DNA from: Candidatus Hydrogenedentes bacterium ADurb.Bin170
GTDB taxonomy: Bacteria; Hydrogenedentota; Hydrogenedentia; Hydrogenedentales; CAITNO01
Assembly: GCA_002070275.1 (NCBI GenBank)
Contig: MWCY01000005.1
Span: 33,218 to 97,217, forward strand
Length of the DNA stretch: 64,000 nt
Direction of reading: 5' to 3'
The notes below the pieces were generated by a model. That model had not been told where the DNA came from, ran no database searches, and saw only the letters and a program-made list of their open reading frames with translations. The position numbers were made by a program, and so were the translations under genes. Positions 1 through 9,593 of the stretch are shown here, one piece after another (the first letter of the stretch is position 1; every line of letters begins with the position of its first letter).

Positions 1-642
1 TGCGATAATGTCGGTATCCATGCGGTCGCCCACCATAACGGTATTCTGAGAATGGACGCCCAGATAGTTCATGGCGGAGCGCATCATAAACGGGGCAGGC
101 TTTCCCACAAAAAAAGGAGCACGCCCGGTCGCTTTTTCAATTAAAGCAGCCATGGCGCCGCATGCGGGAACAATACCGCTTTCGGTGGGACCGGAAGCAT
201 CCGGATTGGTTGCTATAAATCGTGAGCCCTCGGCAACAAGGCGCACGGCTTTTGTAATCTGCTCAAGATTGTACGCCATTGTTTCTCCAAGAACAACATA
301 ATCCGGATGATGGTCGGTTATAATATAGCCAATACCGTGCAGAGCACTAGTCAGTCCGCTCTCGCCGATGACAAACGCCGTTCCGTAAGGACGTTGTCCG
401 TGAAGAAACTGCGCAGTTGCCATCGCTGAGGTGAAAATATTTTCAACCGGTATGTCCAGCCCGCTCGCACGAAGGCGATAAGCAAGATCAGCAGGAGAAA
501 ACATGGGATTATTGGTAAGAACCAGGAATTTTGCTTCTTTTTCTTTGAGACGATTGACAAAAGCCTGTGCGCCGGGCACAGGCAAACGACCTTTTACCAG
601 CACGCCGTCCATATCTATCAGATAGTTTTTAGGTGAATCCAT
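1..642 (-). CDS. NagD-like HAD-IIA family phosphatase (3' end cut by window edge)
   Basis: Predicted cytoplasmic phosphatase of the HAD-IIA (NagD / UMP phosphatase / p-nitrophenylphosphatase-like) family; 214 codons are visible and the gene runs off the left edge. Motif I is DMDGV near residues 10-14, motif II is the LTNNP segment near residue 43, and the GKP lysine and the VGDRMDTD acidic motif follow near the visible end, in the normal order for a C2-capped HAD enzyme. The ATG at 640-642 is preceded by a GGGAG ribosome-binding site. The substrate (nucleotide monophosphate or sugar phosphate) cannot be told from the sequence. It is followed upstream by an oppositely spaced, co-oriented threonine aldolase gene with a 65-base gap, so co-transcription is possible but not shown. 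Confidence 0.85.
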   Translation of the reverse strand, partial: MDSPKNYLIDMDGVLVKGRLPVPGAQAFVNRLKEKEAKFLVLTNNPMFSPADLAYRLRASGLDIPVENIFTSAMATAQFLHGQRPYGTAFVIGESGLTSALHGIGYIITDHHPDYVVLGETMAYNLEQITKAVRLVAEGSRFIATNPDASGPTESGIVPACGAMAALIEKATGRAPFFVGKPAPFMMRSAMNYLGVHSQNTVMVGDRMDTDIIA

Positions 643-707
643 GGTTTTCTCCCGGAAAATAATTGCATTGCTACTGAGTGGAAGGGACTGCGATCAGAAA
701 GCCTGAG

Positions 708-1730
708 TCATGCCGGCACGAGGATTTTTTTAAAGACCTCAATAGCACGGCTCAGCAGTGCATCTGAAATATCCCTGTGAAATACGACACGGATGCGGTC
801 ATCCCTGTAAGCCAGAGCCCGCACGCCTGCCTCTTCCAGTTGTTTCACTTTCAGCGCTGCGTTCGCTGTCTGGATATAAAGGATATTGGTAGGGGAGGGC
901 AGGGCAAATACAACCCCTTCATTTTCAAGAGCACGCCTGCATTCGCGCGCACGCCGATGATCTTCTGCGAGGTCGGACAAATGATGTTCCAACGCGTATA
1001 ACCCTGCGGCTGCCAATACACCTGCCTGACGCATACCACCGCCCAGCATCTTGCGAAAGCGAAGGGCTTTCTTTATGACTTCGGTGCTGCCGGTCAGAAG
1101 TGAGCCTGCCGGTGCCCCCAGTCCTTTTGACAGGCAGAAGGAAAGAGTATCACAGCACCTGCCATAATAACGGGCCTGAATATTCGTTTCTATACAGGCA
1201 TGAAAAATCCGGGCGCCGTCACAATGAAGGCGCATGCTGCTTTCCTGACACACACGGAAAACAGCCTCCAGTTCATGATAATCCCAGCAGGCGCCTCCGC
1301 CCCGATTGGTGGTGTTTTCCACAGAGACCATAGTAGTTTTTGATAAATGCGGATCGTCTTCGGAAACAATTTGTTCTTGCACCTGCTCCGCAGAAAACTT
1401 TCCCAGCGGGTCGGGGATAGTACGTACAAGCAGCCCGCCAATCATGGCGAGGTTCGCATTTTCATAATGAAAAGGATGTGCTGATTCGCTGAGAATCACT
1501 GTATCGCTTGGACGGGTTTGCGCCAGAAATGCCACAAGATTCGCCATAGTACCGGAAGGCAGAAAAAGGGCAGATTCTTTTCCGATCAGTTCTGCCGCTT
1601 TGCTTTCCAGCGCCCGCACTGTCGGATCTTCGCCATAAACATCATCGCCCACCTCCGCATCAGCCATTACTTTTCGCATTGCCGGAGAAGGGCACGTAAA
1701 TGTGTCACTGCGAAGTTCTATCATGTCCAT
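708..1730 (-). CDS. ltaE: Low-specificity L-threonine aldolase
   Basis: PLP-dependent aldolase of about 340 residues that cleaves L-threonine or L-allo-threonine to glycine and acetaldehyde. The N terminus has the family signature ELRSDTFT and then GDDVYGEDPTV; the PLP lysine lies in CLSKGLGAPAGS near residue 200; an arginine-rich segment follows (RKMLGGGMRQAG). Length is normal for the family (330-350). Two in-frame ATGs, at 1728-1730 and 1722-1724, could both start the protein, and no clear Shine-Dalgarno decides between them. The upstream lipoprotein gene on the same strand ends 15 bases before this start, so the two are probably co-transcribed, with no evident functional link. Confidence 0.9.
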   Translation of the reverse strand: MDMIELRSDTFTCPSPAMRKVMADAEVGDDVYGEDPTVRALESKAAELIGKESALFLPSGTMANLVAFLAQTRPSDTVILSESAHPFHYENANLAMIGGLLVRTIPDPLGKFSAEQVQEQIVSEDDPHLSKTTMVSVENTTNRGGGACWDYHELEAVFRVCQESSMRLHCDGARIFHACIETNIQARYYGRCCDTLSFCLSKGLGAPAGSLLTGSTEVIKKALRFRKMLGGGMRQAGVLAAAGLYALEHHLSDLAEDHRRARECRRALENEGVVFALPSPTNILYIQTANAALKVKQLEEAGVRALAYRDDRIRVVFHRDISDALLSRAIEVFKKILVPA

Positions 1731-1745
1731 ACAGATCGCATCTCA

Positions 1746-2300
1746 TTATTTTACAGCGATTTTACCGTCAGCCGTTTCATACTTCTGACCGGCACTCATG
1801 GATTGGACACGTGCCTGAAAAAAGCTTTCCTGAACAGCGCCCAATGATTTTCGCTGCCAGTTTGAAGCCTTGCAGAGCCCTTCATACAAAGTCCAGCGGT
1901 TGGCATTTTCACTCATAACCAGTAAAGCGTTCTGGTCGCGCTGTTTTTTACTTGTCTGCAATTTGTAGTCCCGGGTTCGTAATATGCAGATAGTCCCCTG
2001 AGCCTGTTCATAGGCATGGCCTGAATTCAACAGAGCCTGAATGAGCTCGGACCTTGCGGCACGGGTATGTATTGCCTGCAGAATTTCTTCATTCGATGAA
2101 GCCACGCCGTCATATCCATCAAAAGTTGACGTGCGGTTTCCTTCCAGAACTGACTGCTCAACTGCCAGGGTAAAAGCATTCAGTGATGCTTCGGGCACAT
2201 TAGTGTAGTCGGCACGCATGGTACTGAAGGGGTTTGTAAGCCTGGCACAGGCTGTAAGACTTACAAGAAGAGCCAACAACAGATAACCGGATTTTCTCAT
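1746..2300 (-). CDS. Hypothetical lipoprotein, 184 aa
   Basis: The N terminus is a clear lipoprotein signal peptide: MRKSG, a hydrophobic stretch, then the lipobox LTAC with the cysteine at about residue 18, so the mature protein should be lipid-anchored. The rest is a soluble, mostly helical-looking domain with one Cys-Ile pair and no motif that I recognise. It lies just upstream of the threonine aldolase gene on the same strand. I cannot assign a function; the call rests on the signal peptide, a sensible open frame and its place in the gene order. Confidence 0.65.
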   Translation of the reverse strand: MRKSGYLLLALLVSLTACARLTNPFSTMRADYTNVPEASLNAFTLAVEQSVLEGNRTSTFDGYDGVASSNEEILQAIHTRAARSELIQALLNSGHAYEQAQGTICILRTRDYKLQTSKKQRDQNALLVMSENANRWTLYEGLCKASNWQRKSLGAVQESFFQARVQSMSAGQKYETADGKIAVK

Positions 2301-2742
2301 GGGATAATCCTTCCGCAGGTGAGTGCGCCTCGGGCGCCGTTAAAAAACACACAGAAATGTCAGAGATTCTCAAGCAGAATTCGCGCTGGCGATGGGAAGC
2401 ATGCAACACACAGCTCAGTATAAGCAAAATCAGCCATAGAGTTATTTTTTCGAAACAAAGATGAAAGACGTCGCTGGCATGGTTCCCGGCGGTATAAATC
2501 TGTCTCTTTCATGATGTTACCTGCGAAAAACAGATTTCCTTCCCGCCTGACCGCATTATCTCCGTATAACAAGCGAATTGTCAAATCTATGCCATTTCGT
2601 TTCATAAAACAGCCATCGATCGCAACACTGTGACGATCTGCCTTTCCCTGCCCAAATTTTGTATTATAGAGAGCGGGTCTTATTCAGGCCGGTAGGGTCA
2701 AATAGTGCTCTAACATGTTGTGATATAGGGAACCCTGTGCCC
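2301..2742. other. 442-base intergenic region between lipoprotein and histidine kinase
   Basis: Divergent spacer between the minus-strand lipoprotein gene and the plus-strand kinase. It should hold both promoters. The best plus-strand -10 candidate is TATTAT at 2662-2667, but there is no good -35 in front of it. A small GCGCC-TCG-GGCGC hairpin lies near 2326-2338. An 81-codon minus-strand open frame at 2360-2605 has no ribosome-binding site and no family features, so I do not call it. Confidence 0.5.
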
Positions 2743-5148
2743 ATGACTTCTGAAACGCACATTGAAATAGCTCGTATTGCTCTCTTTTCCGGCGACAGAA
2801 AAGAGAGCAAATTACTGTCCGACGAACTCACCACACTGCGCCCTGCCTGGCAGATCATTACCCGGCCACAATTAAAAGACTTTGACTGGACACATATTCA
2901 GAGTGAAATCGACTGCCTTCTTGTTAAAGCAGACTCTGAAAAAAAAGCCCTGTCTCTCCTGGAAGCGATAACAGGTCATAAAAAAGCTGAATTGCCTCCT
3001 GTGATCGTCGTCACGTCCCTCTCAAAAAAACAAAAAGTCCGCGAGGCAGTAAACTCTTTCAATCTATCCCGCCTCTATGTGCTTCTGGACGATAGCGATA
3101 CCATCATTTCCGCGTTGGAATCCATCATGCGCGCCTACCGGGTTGAACAGAAGCTTCGTCAAGTCAACACCCTGCTCTCGAATCTTATTGAAGAACGCTC
3201 AAAGACACTCCACGAATTCAGTGAAAGGATTCGTTTTTTAACTGAGTTCAGCAGCGATGCCGTTTTCGAAATAGAAAAAGACCGAACTACCGGAATCAGC
3301 ACTTTTATCAGTGCAAACAGAACGGCGTGCAGCTGGCTGGGGTATAGCCAGGAAGAGCTGTTGCAACTGCCCTTTAGCCATTTTCTGGAACCGGCTGCCA
3401 TTACAAACATTACACAACTCCTGAATACAATCTCTCAGCCGCAGGAATTTTCTTTAGAACTGTCCCTTAAAAACCGGAACCAGGAACGGCTTTTTCTTAA
3501 TATAGTGATCCGTGCTTTTGAGAGTGACAGAGGGCTGCGCATGATCGCTATTGCGCACAAAATACTGTCGCCTGAATTCAGCCTATCGGAGCACGCCTCC
3601 GAAAGTGACTACGAGCAGGTAGTGTCGCACATCGGCCAGCTTATGTATATCGGCAATGTCGATACCCAGCAGATGAAGTGGAGCGGCGCTGCTTCTCAGA
3701 TCACCGGATACACAATCAAGCACCTGAACAAGGGCAGCATGCGCGAGTGGCGCAAGCGAATAGTATCAGAAGATTACCCGCGCACCATTGCAGCAATAAA
3801 CAAAGCCATTCTCCGCATTTCCTCATACGAAGTGGAATACGGTTTCTTGCACAAAAACGGCGAGATACGTTATCTTGAAGACAGGGGAGTCGTGCTGCCG
3901 GATCATCGGGGTGCTCCTCATCGGATCATGGGTACCATCAAGGATATTACAGAGAAGAAGATGGAGGAAGAAGCACGGCAGCATCTGGAAAAAGAATTAC
4001 AGCACACACAGCGGCTGGAAAGCCTCGGGGTTCTTGCCGGAGGTATTGCCCATGATTTTAATAATATTCTCGCAGGAATTATCGGGCTGACAGATCTTGC
4101 ACTTCGCGAAATCCCGTCCGACTCTTTCGCTTTCGAAGATTTGAATGAGGTGCTTCATGCAGCGCACAGGGCCAAAGAACTGGTGCAGCAAATTCTTGCT
4201 TTCAGTCGGCAGGGTGACCACGAGCGCAGTCTGATCTTCCCTCATATTATCGCCCGGGAGGTTATTCGTCTTTTACGTGCGTCCTTGCCGCCGGCCATAG
4301 AAATTATCGACAGTATCGATATCCAATCGGGTGCAGTAATGGCAAATGCCTCTCAACTGCATCAGGTAATTACCAACTTCAGTACAAATGCGGCGCAGTC
4401 TATCAAAGGTGGATCCGGAAAAGTTGAAATTCAGGTCTGCGATGTTGAGGTAGAGAATTCTTTTTCCGCTAAAAACCCGAACATCCCGCCCGGTTCCTAT
4501 GTGAGGATCGCTGTCAGCGATACCGGACACGGGATGACTCCTTCCATCCTTGCCCGGGTCTTTGATCCTTTTTTTACAACAAAAGGTCCGGGAGAAGGTA
4601 CGGGCATGGGGCTTGCCGTCGCCCACGGTATTATTACAGATCATGGCGGGGTAATCCTCGCTCAAAGCCGTCTGAAAAAAGGATCCACTTTTGAGGCCTA
4701 TCTTCCGAAAATAACCGACCCTCAAATAACAGAATCACTTGTCCAAAGCGGATCAGCAGACGGCAGAAATAATACGCATATCCTTTTCGTGGATGATGAT
4801 GAGACAGTGCTGCGCTTTGCCTCTTCCGCTTTACCACGGCTGGGCTTTAAGATTACATTATGCAAAAATGCGGAAGAAGCATTACATGCATTTGCGGAAA
4901 ATACCGATACGTTTGATCTCGTGATTACTGATCAGAGAATGCCTGGAATGTCCGGGACAGAATTGGCTGCCGCTATCAGAAAATCATCCCCTCGAATGCC
5001 TGTAATTCTGTTTACCGGTTTCAGCAAAACACTGACAGAAAAAGACCAGAAAATCACCGGCATTCAGACCGTGCTCAGGAAGCCTATTATTGTGCGTGAC
5101 CTGCTGACAGCTATCCGTAAAACGCTGAAAAGCCCGACCGACCTTTAA
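2743..5148 (+). CDS. Hybrid sensor histidine kinase (PAS-PAS-HisKA-HATPase-REC)
   Basis: An 801-residue hybrid two-component kinase without membrane segments, so probably cytosolic. In order: a receiver-like N-terminal region lacking a clear phospho-acceptor (about 1-135), a coiled-coil linker, one PAS domain (about 165-280), a second PAS/PAC domain of the PAS_3 type (about 300-420), HisKA with the H-box GIAHDFNN (His437), HATPase_c with N and G boxes (DTGHGM, GEGTGMGLAVAHGI), and a C-terminal receiver with the acceptor Asp in VITDQRMPG (about 730) and the conserved TGF and KP segments. The ATG at 2743 was preferred over upstream in-frame starts because the region before it does not look coding and an AGGGA lies upstream. 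No separate response regulator is adjacent. Confidence 0.88.
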   Translation: MTSETHIEIARIALFSGDRKESKLLSDELTTLRPAWQIITRPQLKDFDWTHIQSEIDCLLVKADSEKKALSLLEAITGHKKAELPPVIVVTSLSKKQKVREAVNSFNLSRLYVLLDDSDTIISALESIMRAYRVEQKLRQVNTLLSNLIEERSKTLHEFSERIRFLTEFSSDAVFEIEKDRTTGISTFISANRTACSWLGYSQEELLQLPFSHFLEPAAITNITQLLNTISQPQEFSLELSLKNRNQERLFLNIVIRAFESDRGLRMIAIAHKILSPEFSLSEHASESDYEQVVSHIGQLMYIGNVDTQQMKWSGAASQITGYTIKHLNKGSMREWRKRIVSEDYPRTIAAINKAILRISSYEVEYGFLHKNGEIRYLEDRGVVLPDHRGAPHRIMGTIKDITEKKMEEEARQHLEKELQHTQRLESLGVLAGGIAHDFNNILAGIIGLTDLALREIPSDSFAFEDLNEVLHAAHRAKELVQQILAFSRQGDHERSLIFPHIIAREVIRLLRASLPPAIEIIDSIDIQSGAVMANASQLHQVITNFSTNAAQSIKGGSGKVEIQVCDVEVENSFSAKNPNIPPGSYVRIAVSDTGHGMTPSILARVFDPFFTTKGPGEGTGMGLAVAHGIITDHGGVILAQSRLKKGSTFEAYLPKITDPQITESLVQSGSADGRNNTHILFVDDDETVLRFASSALPRLGFKITLCKNAEEALHAFAENTDTFDLVITDQRMPGMSGTELAAAIRKSSPRMPVILFTGFSKTLTEKDQKITGIQTVLRKPIIVRDLLTAIRKTLKSPTDL

Positions 5149-5181
5149 TAATACACACTCCAACAGTAAAGGGAACTTTTT

Positions 5182-6285
5182 GTGAAAATAATGATTACCG
5201 GAGGCGGCACAGGAGGGCATACCTCTCCCGCTTTGGCAGTGATAGAAGAACTTCGCAACCGCGATCCACGCCTCCTTTTGCAGTGGGTGGGAAAAAAAGG
5301 GAGCATCGAAGAACGTATTGCCAAACGGGAAGGAATTCCTTTTCGATCCATACCTATGGAAGGCTGGACCAGAAAGATTTCCTTGCGTTTAATTTGGGTA
5401 GGCCTTAAATTTCTTTATTCCGTGTTAAAAGCCTGGACTCAAATACGTGTTTTTCGGCCTGATGCTGTTTTCGGAGTTGGAGGGTATGTCAGCCTTCCGG
5501 TCTTGCTGGTTGCGCCTCGCATCGGCATTCCAGCATTTTCGCACGAACAGAATAAAAGGCTTGGTCTGGCAAATCGTCTTTCAGCGAAAAAACTTACAAC
5601 ACTATTTTTGAGCTATGAGGACACACTGGGCGTGCCTCCTGAAACACCCACAAAAGTAACAGGAAATCCGGTGCGAAGCGCTTTTTACAATCCATCCGGA
5701 AAAGAGGAATGCCGTGAGGCGCTGGGTCTGGATAAAGAAGTGCCTGTTATTCTAGTGGTAGGTGGCAGCCAGGGCGCCCAGACATTGAATCGGGCAATGC
5801 AGGAAGCAGTGTTTAATTTCAGTGCCAATGATGCGCAGTTCATCTGGTCAACGGGTCCCGGGGATCTGGCGGACTGCCAGGCACTGGCAGAAAAAGCACC
5901 GTGTACTGTTCAGGTTTATCCCTACATTGAAAATATGGCTCAGACCTGTGGTGCCGCCGATCTTCTGATTTCCAGAGCAGGTGCTTCCACCACGGCAGAA
6001 ATCGCTATTATGGGCAAAGCGTCCATTCTGGTTCCTTATCCCTATGCAACGGATAACCACCAGGAACACAACGCACGTGCTTTTGAAGCAGCAGGCGCCG
6101 CACAGGTGCTCCTTGACAAAAATTGCACTGGCGAGAGCCTGACACAGCAAATCAAAGCAATTATTCAGAATCCCTCAGTGCTGGCTTCCATGGGAAAAGC
6201 CGCGGCAGACCTCGCCAGACCTGCTGCAGCCGATGACATTGTAGAGACTATTCTCGAAAAAGCCTGCACGCCTGCAGACTATTAG
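5182..6285 (+). CDS. murG: MurG, lipid II-forming GlcNAc transferase
   Basis: GT28 glycosyltransferase that adds GlcNAc from UDP-GlcNAc to undecaprenyl-pyrophosphoryl-MurNAc-pentapeptide (lipid I) at the inner face of the plasma membrane, giving lipid II for peptidoglycan. The glycine-rich G-loop GGGTGGHTSPALA is at residues 6-18, the acceptor-domain segment VGGYVSLP near 95, and the UDP-GlcNAc site GGSQGAQTLN and SRAGASTTAE followed by YPYATDNHQEHNA in the C half. 367 residues is normal. The start is GTG with GGGAA upstream. It stands alone here, away from other mur/fts genes, which is unusual as murG is often in the dcw cluster. It ends tail-to-tail with the nitroreductase gene, with a 4-base overlap of the two stop codons. 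Confidence 0.96.
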   Translation: MKIMITGGGTGGHTSPALAVIEELRNRDPRLLLQWVGKKGSIEERIAKREGIPFRSIPMEGWTRKISLRLIWVGLKFLYSVLKAWTQIRVFRPDAVFGVGGYVSLPVLLVAPRIGIPAFSHEQNKRLGLANRLSAKKLTTLFLSYEDTLGVPPETPTKVTGNPVRSAFYNPSGKEECREALGLDKEVPVILVVGGSQGAQTLNRAMQEAVFNFSANDAQFIWSTGPGDLADCQALAEKAPCTVQVYPYIENMAQTCGAADLLISRAGASTTAEIAIMGKASILVPYPYATDNHQEHNARAFEAAGAAQVLLDKNCTGESLTQQIKAIIQNPSVLASMGKAAADLARPAAADDIVETILEKACTPADY

Positions 6286-6887
6286 GCGAAGCGATCTCTG
6301 ACCAGTATTTCCTCAAGCGGGAGGTGGCCGCCTCTGGGATTGGCGGGTGCAATGGTTTTGCCTACGGCAATCATAAGAGCAATCACATGATCGTGTGGAA
6401 GGTTGATCAGGCGGCCGACCGCTTCAAAATCAAAACCGACCATGGGGCAGCTGCCCAGTCCCATTGACTTTGCTGTCAGCATAAGGGTCTGTGCCGCCAT
6501 ACCACATGAACGCATGGCTTCGTCACGCTGCACCTGATCTTTTCCCCGATAATAGGCATCAATAGCAGGGAGGATAATATCCTGGTACTCGGAACTGCTG
6601 TTGCGCCAATAACGGTGAGGCTCTTTTTCCCAGGCCTTCACATCGGCACACAGGATAATGAGCAGGGAAGAATCAGTCACCTGCACCTGATCCCAGGCGA
6701 CTTTTCGCAATTCCTGACGTAATTGCGGATCGGAGACAAGAACGAAACGCCAGTGCTGGATATTAAAGGCAGTAGGGGAGAGGCGAACCGATGAAAAGAG
6801 ATCCTGAATCATTTCTTCAGACATTTGAAAGTCTTTATCAAATTTCTTAAAAGCGCGGCGCTCTTCAATTGCTTGTTTTATATGCAT
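6282..6887 (-). CDS. Nitroreductase family protein
   Basis: A 201-residue FMN-dependent nitroreductase-fold oxidoreductase. The N terminus has the family pattern ERRAFKKFDKDFQMSEE with FMN phosphate-contacting basic residues, then SPTAFNIQHWRFVLV near residue 40 and GSCPMVGFDFEAV near 150. The longer open frame would begin further upstream, but the ATG at 6885-6887 has AAAGGAA at the right distance and matches where family members begin. The natural substrate (nitro compound, quinone or flavin-linked) cannot be told. Its stop overlaps the end of murG in the opposite orientation; the next co-oriented gene upstream is the TPR protein, 77 bases away. Confidence 0.88.
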   Translation of the reverse strand: MHIKQAIEERRAFKKFDKDFQMSEEMIQDLFSSVRLSPTAFNIQHWRFVLVSDPQLRQELRKVAWDQVQVTDSSLLIILCADVKAWEKEPHRYWRNSSSEYQDIILPAIDAYYRGKDQVQRDEAMRSCGMAAQTLMLTAKSMGLGSCPMVGFDFEAVGRLINLPHDHVIALMIAVGKTIAPANPRGGHLPLEEILVRDRFA

Positions 6888-6964
6888 GTCTATAATTCCT
6901 TTTGTAGACTGCCCAACACGGCACAAGCCGCTTTTCTTCCCGGCACCGATATATACGGTCTTCA

Positions 6965-7831
6965 CTATTCACTTCGTGAAGATTGGGACTGTTTCTTTTG
7001 AATGTGCGTGCGTAGCTGCTCTACCCGTGATTGTGCCTGCTGATGACTGGGATCCAAAGCCAGAACCGCTTCCATGAACTGCAGTGCTTTGGTGTAGTTC
7101 CGCTGGCGAATAAGGCGGATACCTAGATTATAACGCGCAGCACATACCTTTTTCTTAAGGCGGCTGTTTTCCTGATCATTTTTAAATAGATCACGATAGA
7201 TCCGGAAAGCATCCCCATATTTCCCTGATCGGAATAAATAATCACCCTGACATTCCAGATCACTCATTTCAGGCTTGAAATGCGTCGCTTTGTATTTCTG
7301 GTAGGCATTTTCCTGCTCGCGGGCATAAAGATCAGCATCCTGAATTGAGACAACCGCACTACGCTCAACCAGCACCATAAGATTATTGCTCTTCTGATCT
7401 TCGGGCACCAGAAAAAAGCGCACTTCTTCATTCCACCGTGCATGCATGGGGCGGCCTACAATCACTTCGCCATCGCTGAATTCTACTGCCAGCGCTTTTG
7501 CCGGTGGAATATCCTGTGGAAATTCAATGGCAGGGTCAAAACGCCCATCAAAACTTTTAACATAGAAAAGGGCTTTTACGTTTTTGAAGGCAATAGGAAG
7601 GGTCTTGTTTAAAGAAATGCCCTCCGCAGTCACCAACTCCAGATGAAAGATTTCTGCCTGCCTGTTCAGGGCAAAAGTTGAACCGTAATATACGTCCCCC
7701 GATTTCATTCGGACAACAACTTTTTGCCTTTCTTTTTTGTAGATGGAAGGCGTCGGAATGGACTCGGCGGATTTTTCCTTGGATCGGGACGAAAAACGAT
7801 CAAGCATCTCCATATACTCCATCGTTGTCAC
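6965..7831 (-). CDS. TPR protein with N-terminal beta-rich domain (DUF6982-like)
   Basis: A 288-residue soluble protein. Residues about 35-170 form a beta-rich region with two similar halves (VVVRMKSGDVYYGSTFAL and ALAVEFSDGEVIVGRPMHA both have the pattern hydrophobic-x-DG-x-hydrophobic-x-G), resembling domains of the DUF6982 type that I recall from delta-proteobacterial and planctomycete-like genomes. Residues about 190-275 hold tetratricopeptide-like repeats (GDYLFRSGKYGDAFRIY; LGIRLIRQRNYTKALQFMEAVLALDP). A protein-interaction or assembly role is likely but no partner is indicated. A good minus-strand promoter lies at 7861-7889, about 30 bases upstream of the start. Confidence 0.7.
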   Translation of the reverse strand: MTTMEYMEMLDRFSSRSKEKSAESIPTPSIYKKERQKVVVRMKSGDVYYGSTFALNRQAEIFHLELVTAEGISLNKTLPIAFKNVKALFYVKSFDGRFDPAIEFPQDIPPAKALAVEFSDGEVIVGRPMHARWNEEVRFFLVPEDQKSNNLMVLVERSAVVSIQDADLYAREQENAYQKYKATHFKPEMSDLECQGDYLFRSGKYGDAFRIYRDLFKNDQENSRLKKKVCAARYNLGIRLIRQRNYTKALQFMEAVLALDPSHQQAQSRVEQLRTHIQKKQSQSSRSE

Positions 7832-7860
7832 ACTAAACCCGAAGATCCTTTGCAGCTACC

Positions 7861-7889
7861 AGTATAGAGCATCCGGAAAGAAAAGGCAA
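7861..7889 (-). promoter_or_regulatory. Sigma-70-type promoter for the TPR protein gene
   Basis: Read on the minus strand: -35 TTGCCT (7884-7889), a 17-base spacer, -10 TATACT (7861-7866). Transcription would start near 7854, about 23 bases before the ATG at 7831. It is back-to-back with the promoter of the HNH gene. Confidence 0.55.
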
Positions 7890-7939
7890 CAAATCTCGTT
7901 TTTCTCAAGAAAACGCAAAATTGGGCGTGATATTTCTTT

Positions 7940-7968
7940 TTGAGACGGCAAGCCAAAACGGATATACT
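7940..7968 (+). promoter_or_regulatory. Sigma-70-type promoter for the HNH endonuclease gene
   Basis: -35 TTGAGA (7940-7945), 17-base spacer, -10 TATACT (7963-7968). The predicted start near 7975 leaves a short leader with GGAGG at 7992-7996 in front of the GTG at 8004. Confidence 0.6.
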
Positions 7969-8003
7969 GAAGGGGTTAGGACACGGCGCATGGAGGCTTT
8001 ACC

Positions 8004-8609
8004 GTGCAGAATGCCTATGTTCTGGTTTTAAATAAATCCTGGGTTGCGATTCAGGTTACCTCAGCCAGGCGTGCATTGCGTCTCCTGGTGCAGGGAAGAG
8101 CCTGCGTTGTGCATCCTACCGATTACATGCTGTACGACATGCCCTCCTGGCTGGAATTATCCATGCATGCAGACGGCATTCCTCCGGATCGTTACGTCTA
8201 CACCACTGCTCAGCGCATTCGCCTTCCGGAAGTTGTAGTTTTAAACGTTTTCAACGGATTCCATGTTCAGGAAGTGCGATTGTCCCGAAGAAATCTTTTT
8301 GCCCGTGACAAAGACACATGCCAGTATTGTGGCAGAACAGGCAATCGCTCCTGCATGACCATTGATCATGTAATTCCCAAGTCCAGAGGCGGTGAAGACA
8401 GTTGGAGTAATCTGGTTGTGGCATGCCCTGCCTGCAATCTGAAAAAGCGGGACCGCACTCCTGATGAGGCGCGCATGCCACTCCTCAAAAAACCTGTAGC
8501 ACCCCGATGGCTCCCCCGTTTCACCAGACCGCTTTTGCGTGAAGAGCTCATTTCCTGGCAACGTTTTGTTGATCTTGCTTATTGGGGTTCAGACTACTAT
8601 TTTTCCTGA
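8004..8609 (+). CDS. HNH endonuclease family protein
   Basis: A 201-residue protein of the free-standing HNH type found widely in bacteria (often adjacent to housekeeping genes). The N-terminal half, about 1-90, has the typical VLNKSWVAIQVTSARRALRLL start; the HNH module lies at about 105-155 with zinc-binding CQYC and CPAC pairs, and the catalytic IDHVIPKSRGGED...WSNLVVAC core. It probably cuts or nicks DNA, but the biological role of this subfamily is not settled. The GTG at 8004 is set by GGAGG seven bases upstream. The XerC/D gene begins 39 bases after the stop, so the two DNA-acting proteins are likely co-transcribed. Confidence 0.85.
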   Translation: MQNAYVLVLNKSWVAIQVTSARRALRLLVQGRACVVHPTDYMLYDMPSWLELSMHADGIPPDRYVYTTAQRIRLPEVVVLNVFNGFHVQEVRLSRRNLFARDKDTCQYCGRTGNRSCMTIDHVIPKSRGGEDSWSNLVVACPACNLKKRDRTPDEARMPLLKKPVAPRWLPRFTRPLLREELISWQRFVDLAYWGSDYYFS

Positions 8610-8648
8610 AACAACCTTTGCTGCACTGGCACACAATTTATTAAATCC

Positions 8649-9572
8649 ATGGACTTTATCAGATATTTACATTACCTTCGCATAGAACGCAATTTCTCCG
8701 TACACACCCTGCGCGCTTATGCCAATGATATCGCCACTTTTTGTGATTTTATTGAACATGGTGTTGCCGCACTGCACCGAAAATCCGACGATATCCGACC
8801 GCCTGCATCACTGAGTGTGCTGCAGCGGGCAGATCGAAATACTGTCCGGGCATTTCTGGCGCACATCCAGACTTCAGGTGCAACCGCACGGACGGCGGCA
8901 CGAAAACTCGCAGCCTTGCGCTCTGTGTATTTGTACTATCAGAAAACCGGGCAAATCACAACGAATCCTACAGAGGGGCTTCGCTCACCGAAACGTGCTC
9001 AAAACCTGCCTGAAGTTTTGTCCATCCCGGAAATCACGGCTTTGCTGGAATCAGTTGATACTGCCACAGCACTAGGATCCCGGGATCGAGCCGTACTGGA
9101 AGTGCTCTACTCATGCGGCTTACGTGCGGCAGAGCTGGCAGGACTGACATTTGAGGATATTTTCTGGCATGATGAGACTATGCGAATCTTCGGGAAGCGG
9201 AAAAAAGAACGTCTCGTGCCTGTTGGAGGGCCTGCACTGAGAGCACTCAAATCTTATCTGGGACGGCGTGGTGAGCTCTGCAGCCAGGCGCAGCCCATTG
9301 TCTTTGTGAATCATCGCGGCGGCGCTTTAACCACACGGAGCATCCAGCGCATTGTTGAAGCACACGTTCAAAAAAGCCTGCCCGAACGCGTCGGCGTTTC
9401 GCCCCACACCCTTCGCCATAGTTTCGCAACCCATATGCTCAATGCCGGTGCCGACCTGAGGGTAGTACAGGAAATTCTGGGGCACGAGAGCCTGTCCAGC
9501 ACACAGATCTATACGCACGTAAGCATTGACCGTCTAAAAGAAGTGTACCGAAACGCACACCCGCATGCTTAG
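8649..9572 (+). CDS. xerC: Tyrosine recombinase XerC/XerD
   Basis: A 307-residue tyrosine recombinase of the Xer type, which resolves chromosome dimers at dif during cell division. The SAM-like N-terminal domain is at about 1-115; the catalytic domain carries Arg in [13 protein letters not shown], Lys in [12 protein letters not shown], the [12 protein letters not shown] box, His in LGHESLSST and the nucleophilic Tyr in QIYTHVS. The full set of six catalytic residues is present. Length is exactly that of chromosomal Xer proteins rather than phage integrases, and no attachment repeats are visible around it. Which of XerC or XerD it is cannot be decided without a tree. It ends tail-to-tail with the YjbQ gene. 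Confidence 0.9.
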   Translation: MDFIRYLHYLRIERNFSVHTLRAYANDIATFCDFIEHGVAALHRKSDDIRPPASLSVLQRADRNTVRAFLAHIQTSGATARTAARKLAALRSVYLYYQKTGQITTNPTEGLRSPKRAQNLPEVLSIPEITALLESVDTATALGSRDRAVLEVLYSCGLRAAELAGLTFEDIFWHDETMRIFGKRKKERLVPVGGPALRALKSYLGRRGELCSQAQPIVFVNHRGGALTTRSIQRIVEAHVQKSLPERVGVSPHTLRHSFATHMLNAGADLRVVQEILGHESLSSTQIYTHVSIDRLKEVYRNAHPHA

Positions 9573-9593
9573 TAATCGTACTTGCCTCTTGGC

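Noticed and set aside
2360..2605. 81-codon minus-strand frame upstream of the lipoprotein gene
   Set aside because: No ribosome-binding site and no sensible sequence pattern; overlaps the likely promoter area.
8004..9572. HNH endonuclease plus tyrosine recombinase as a possible mobile element
   Set aside because: The recombinase is of chromosomal Xer length and type, no attachment repeats or other mobile genes are present, and the neighbours are housekeeping genes.
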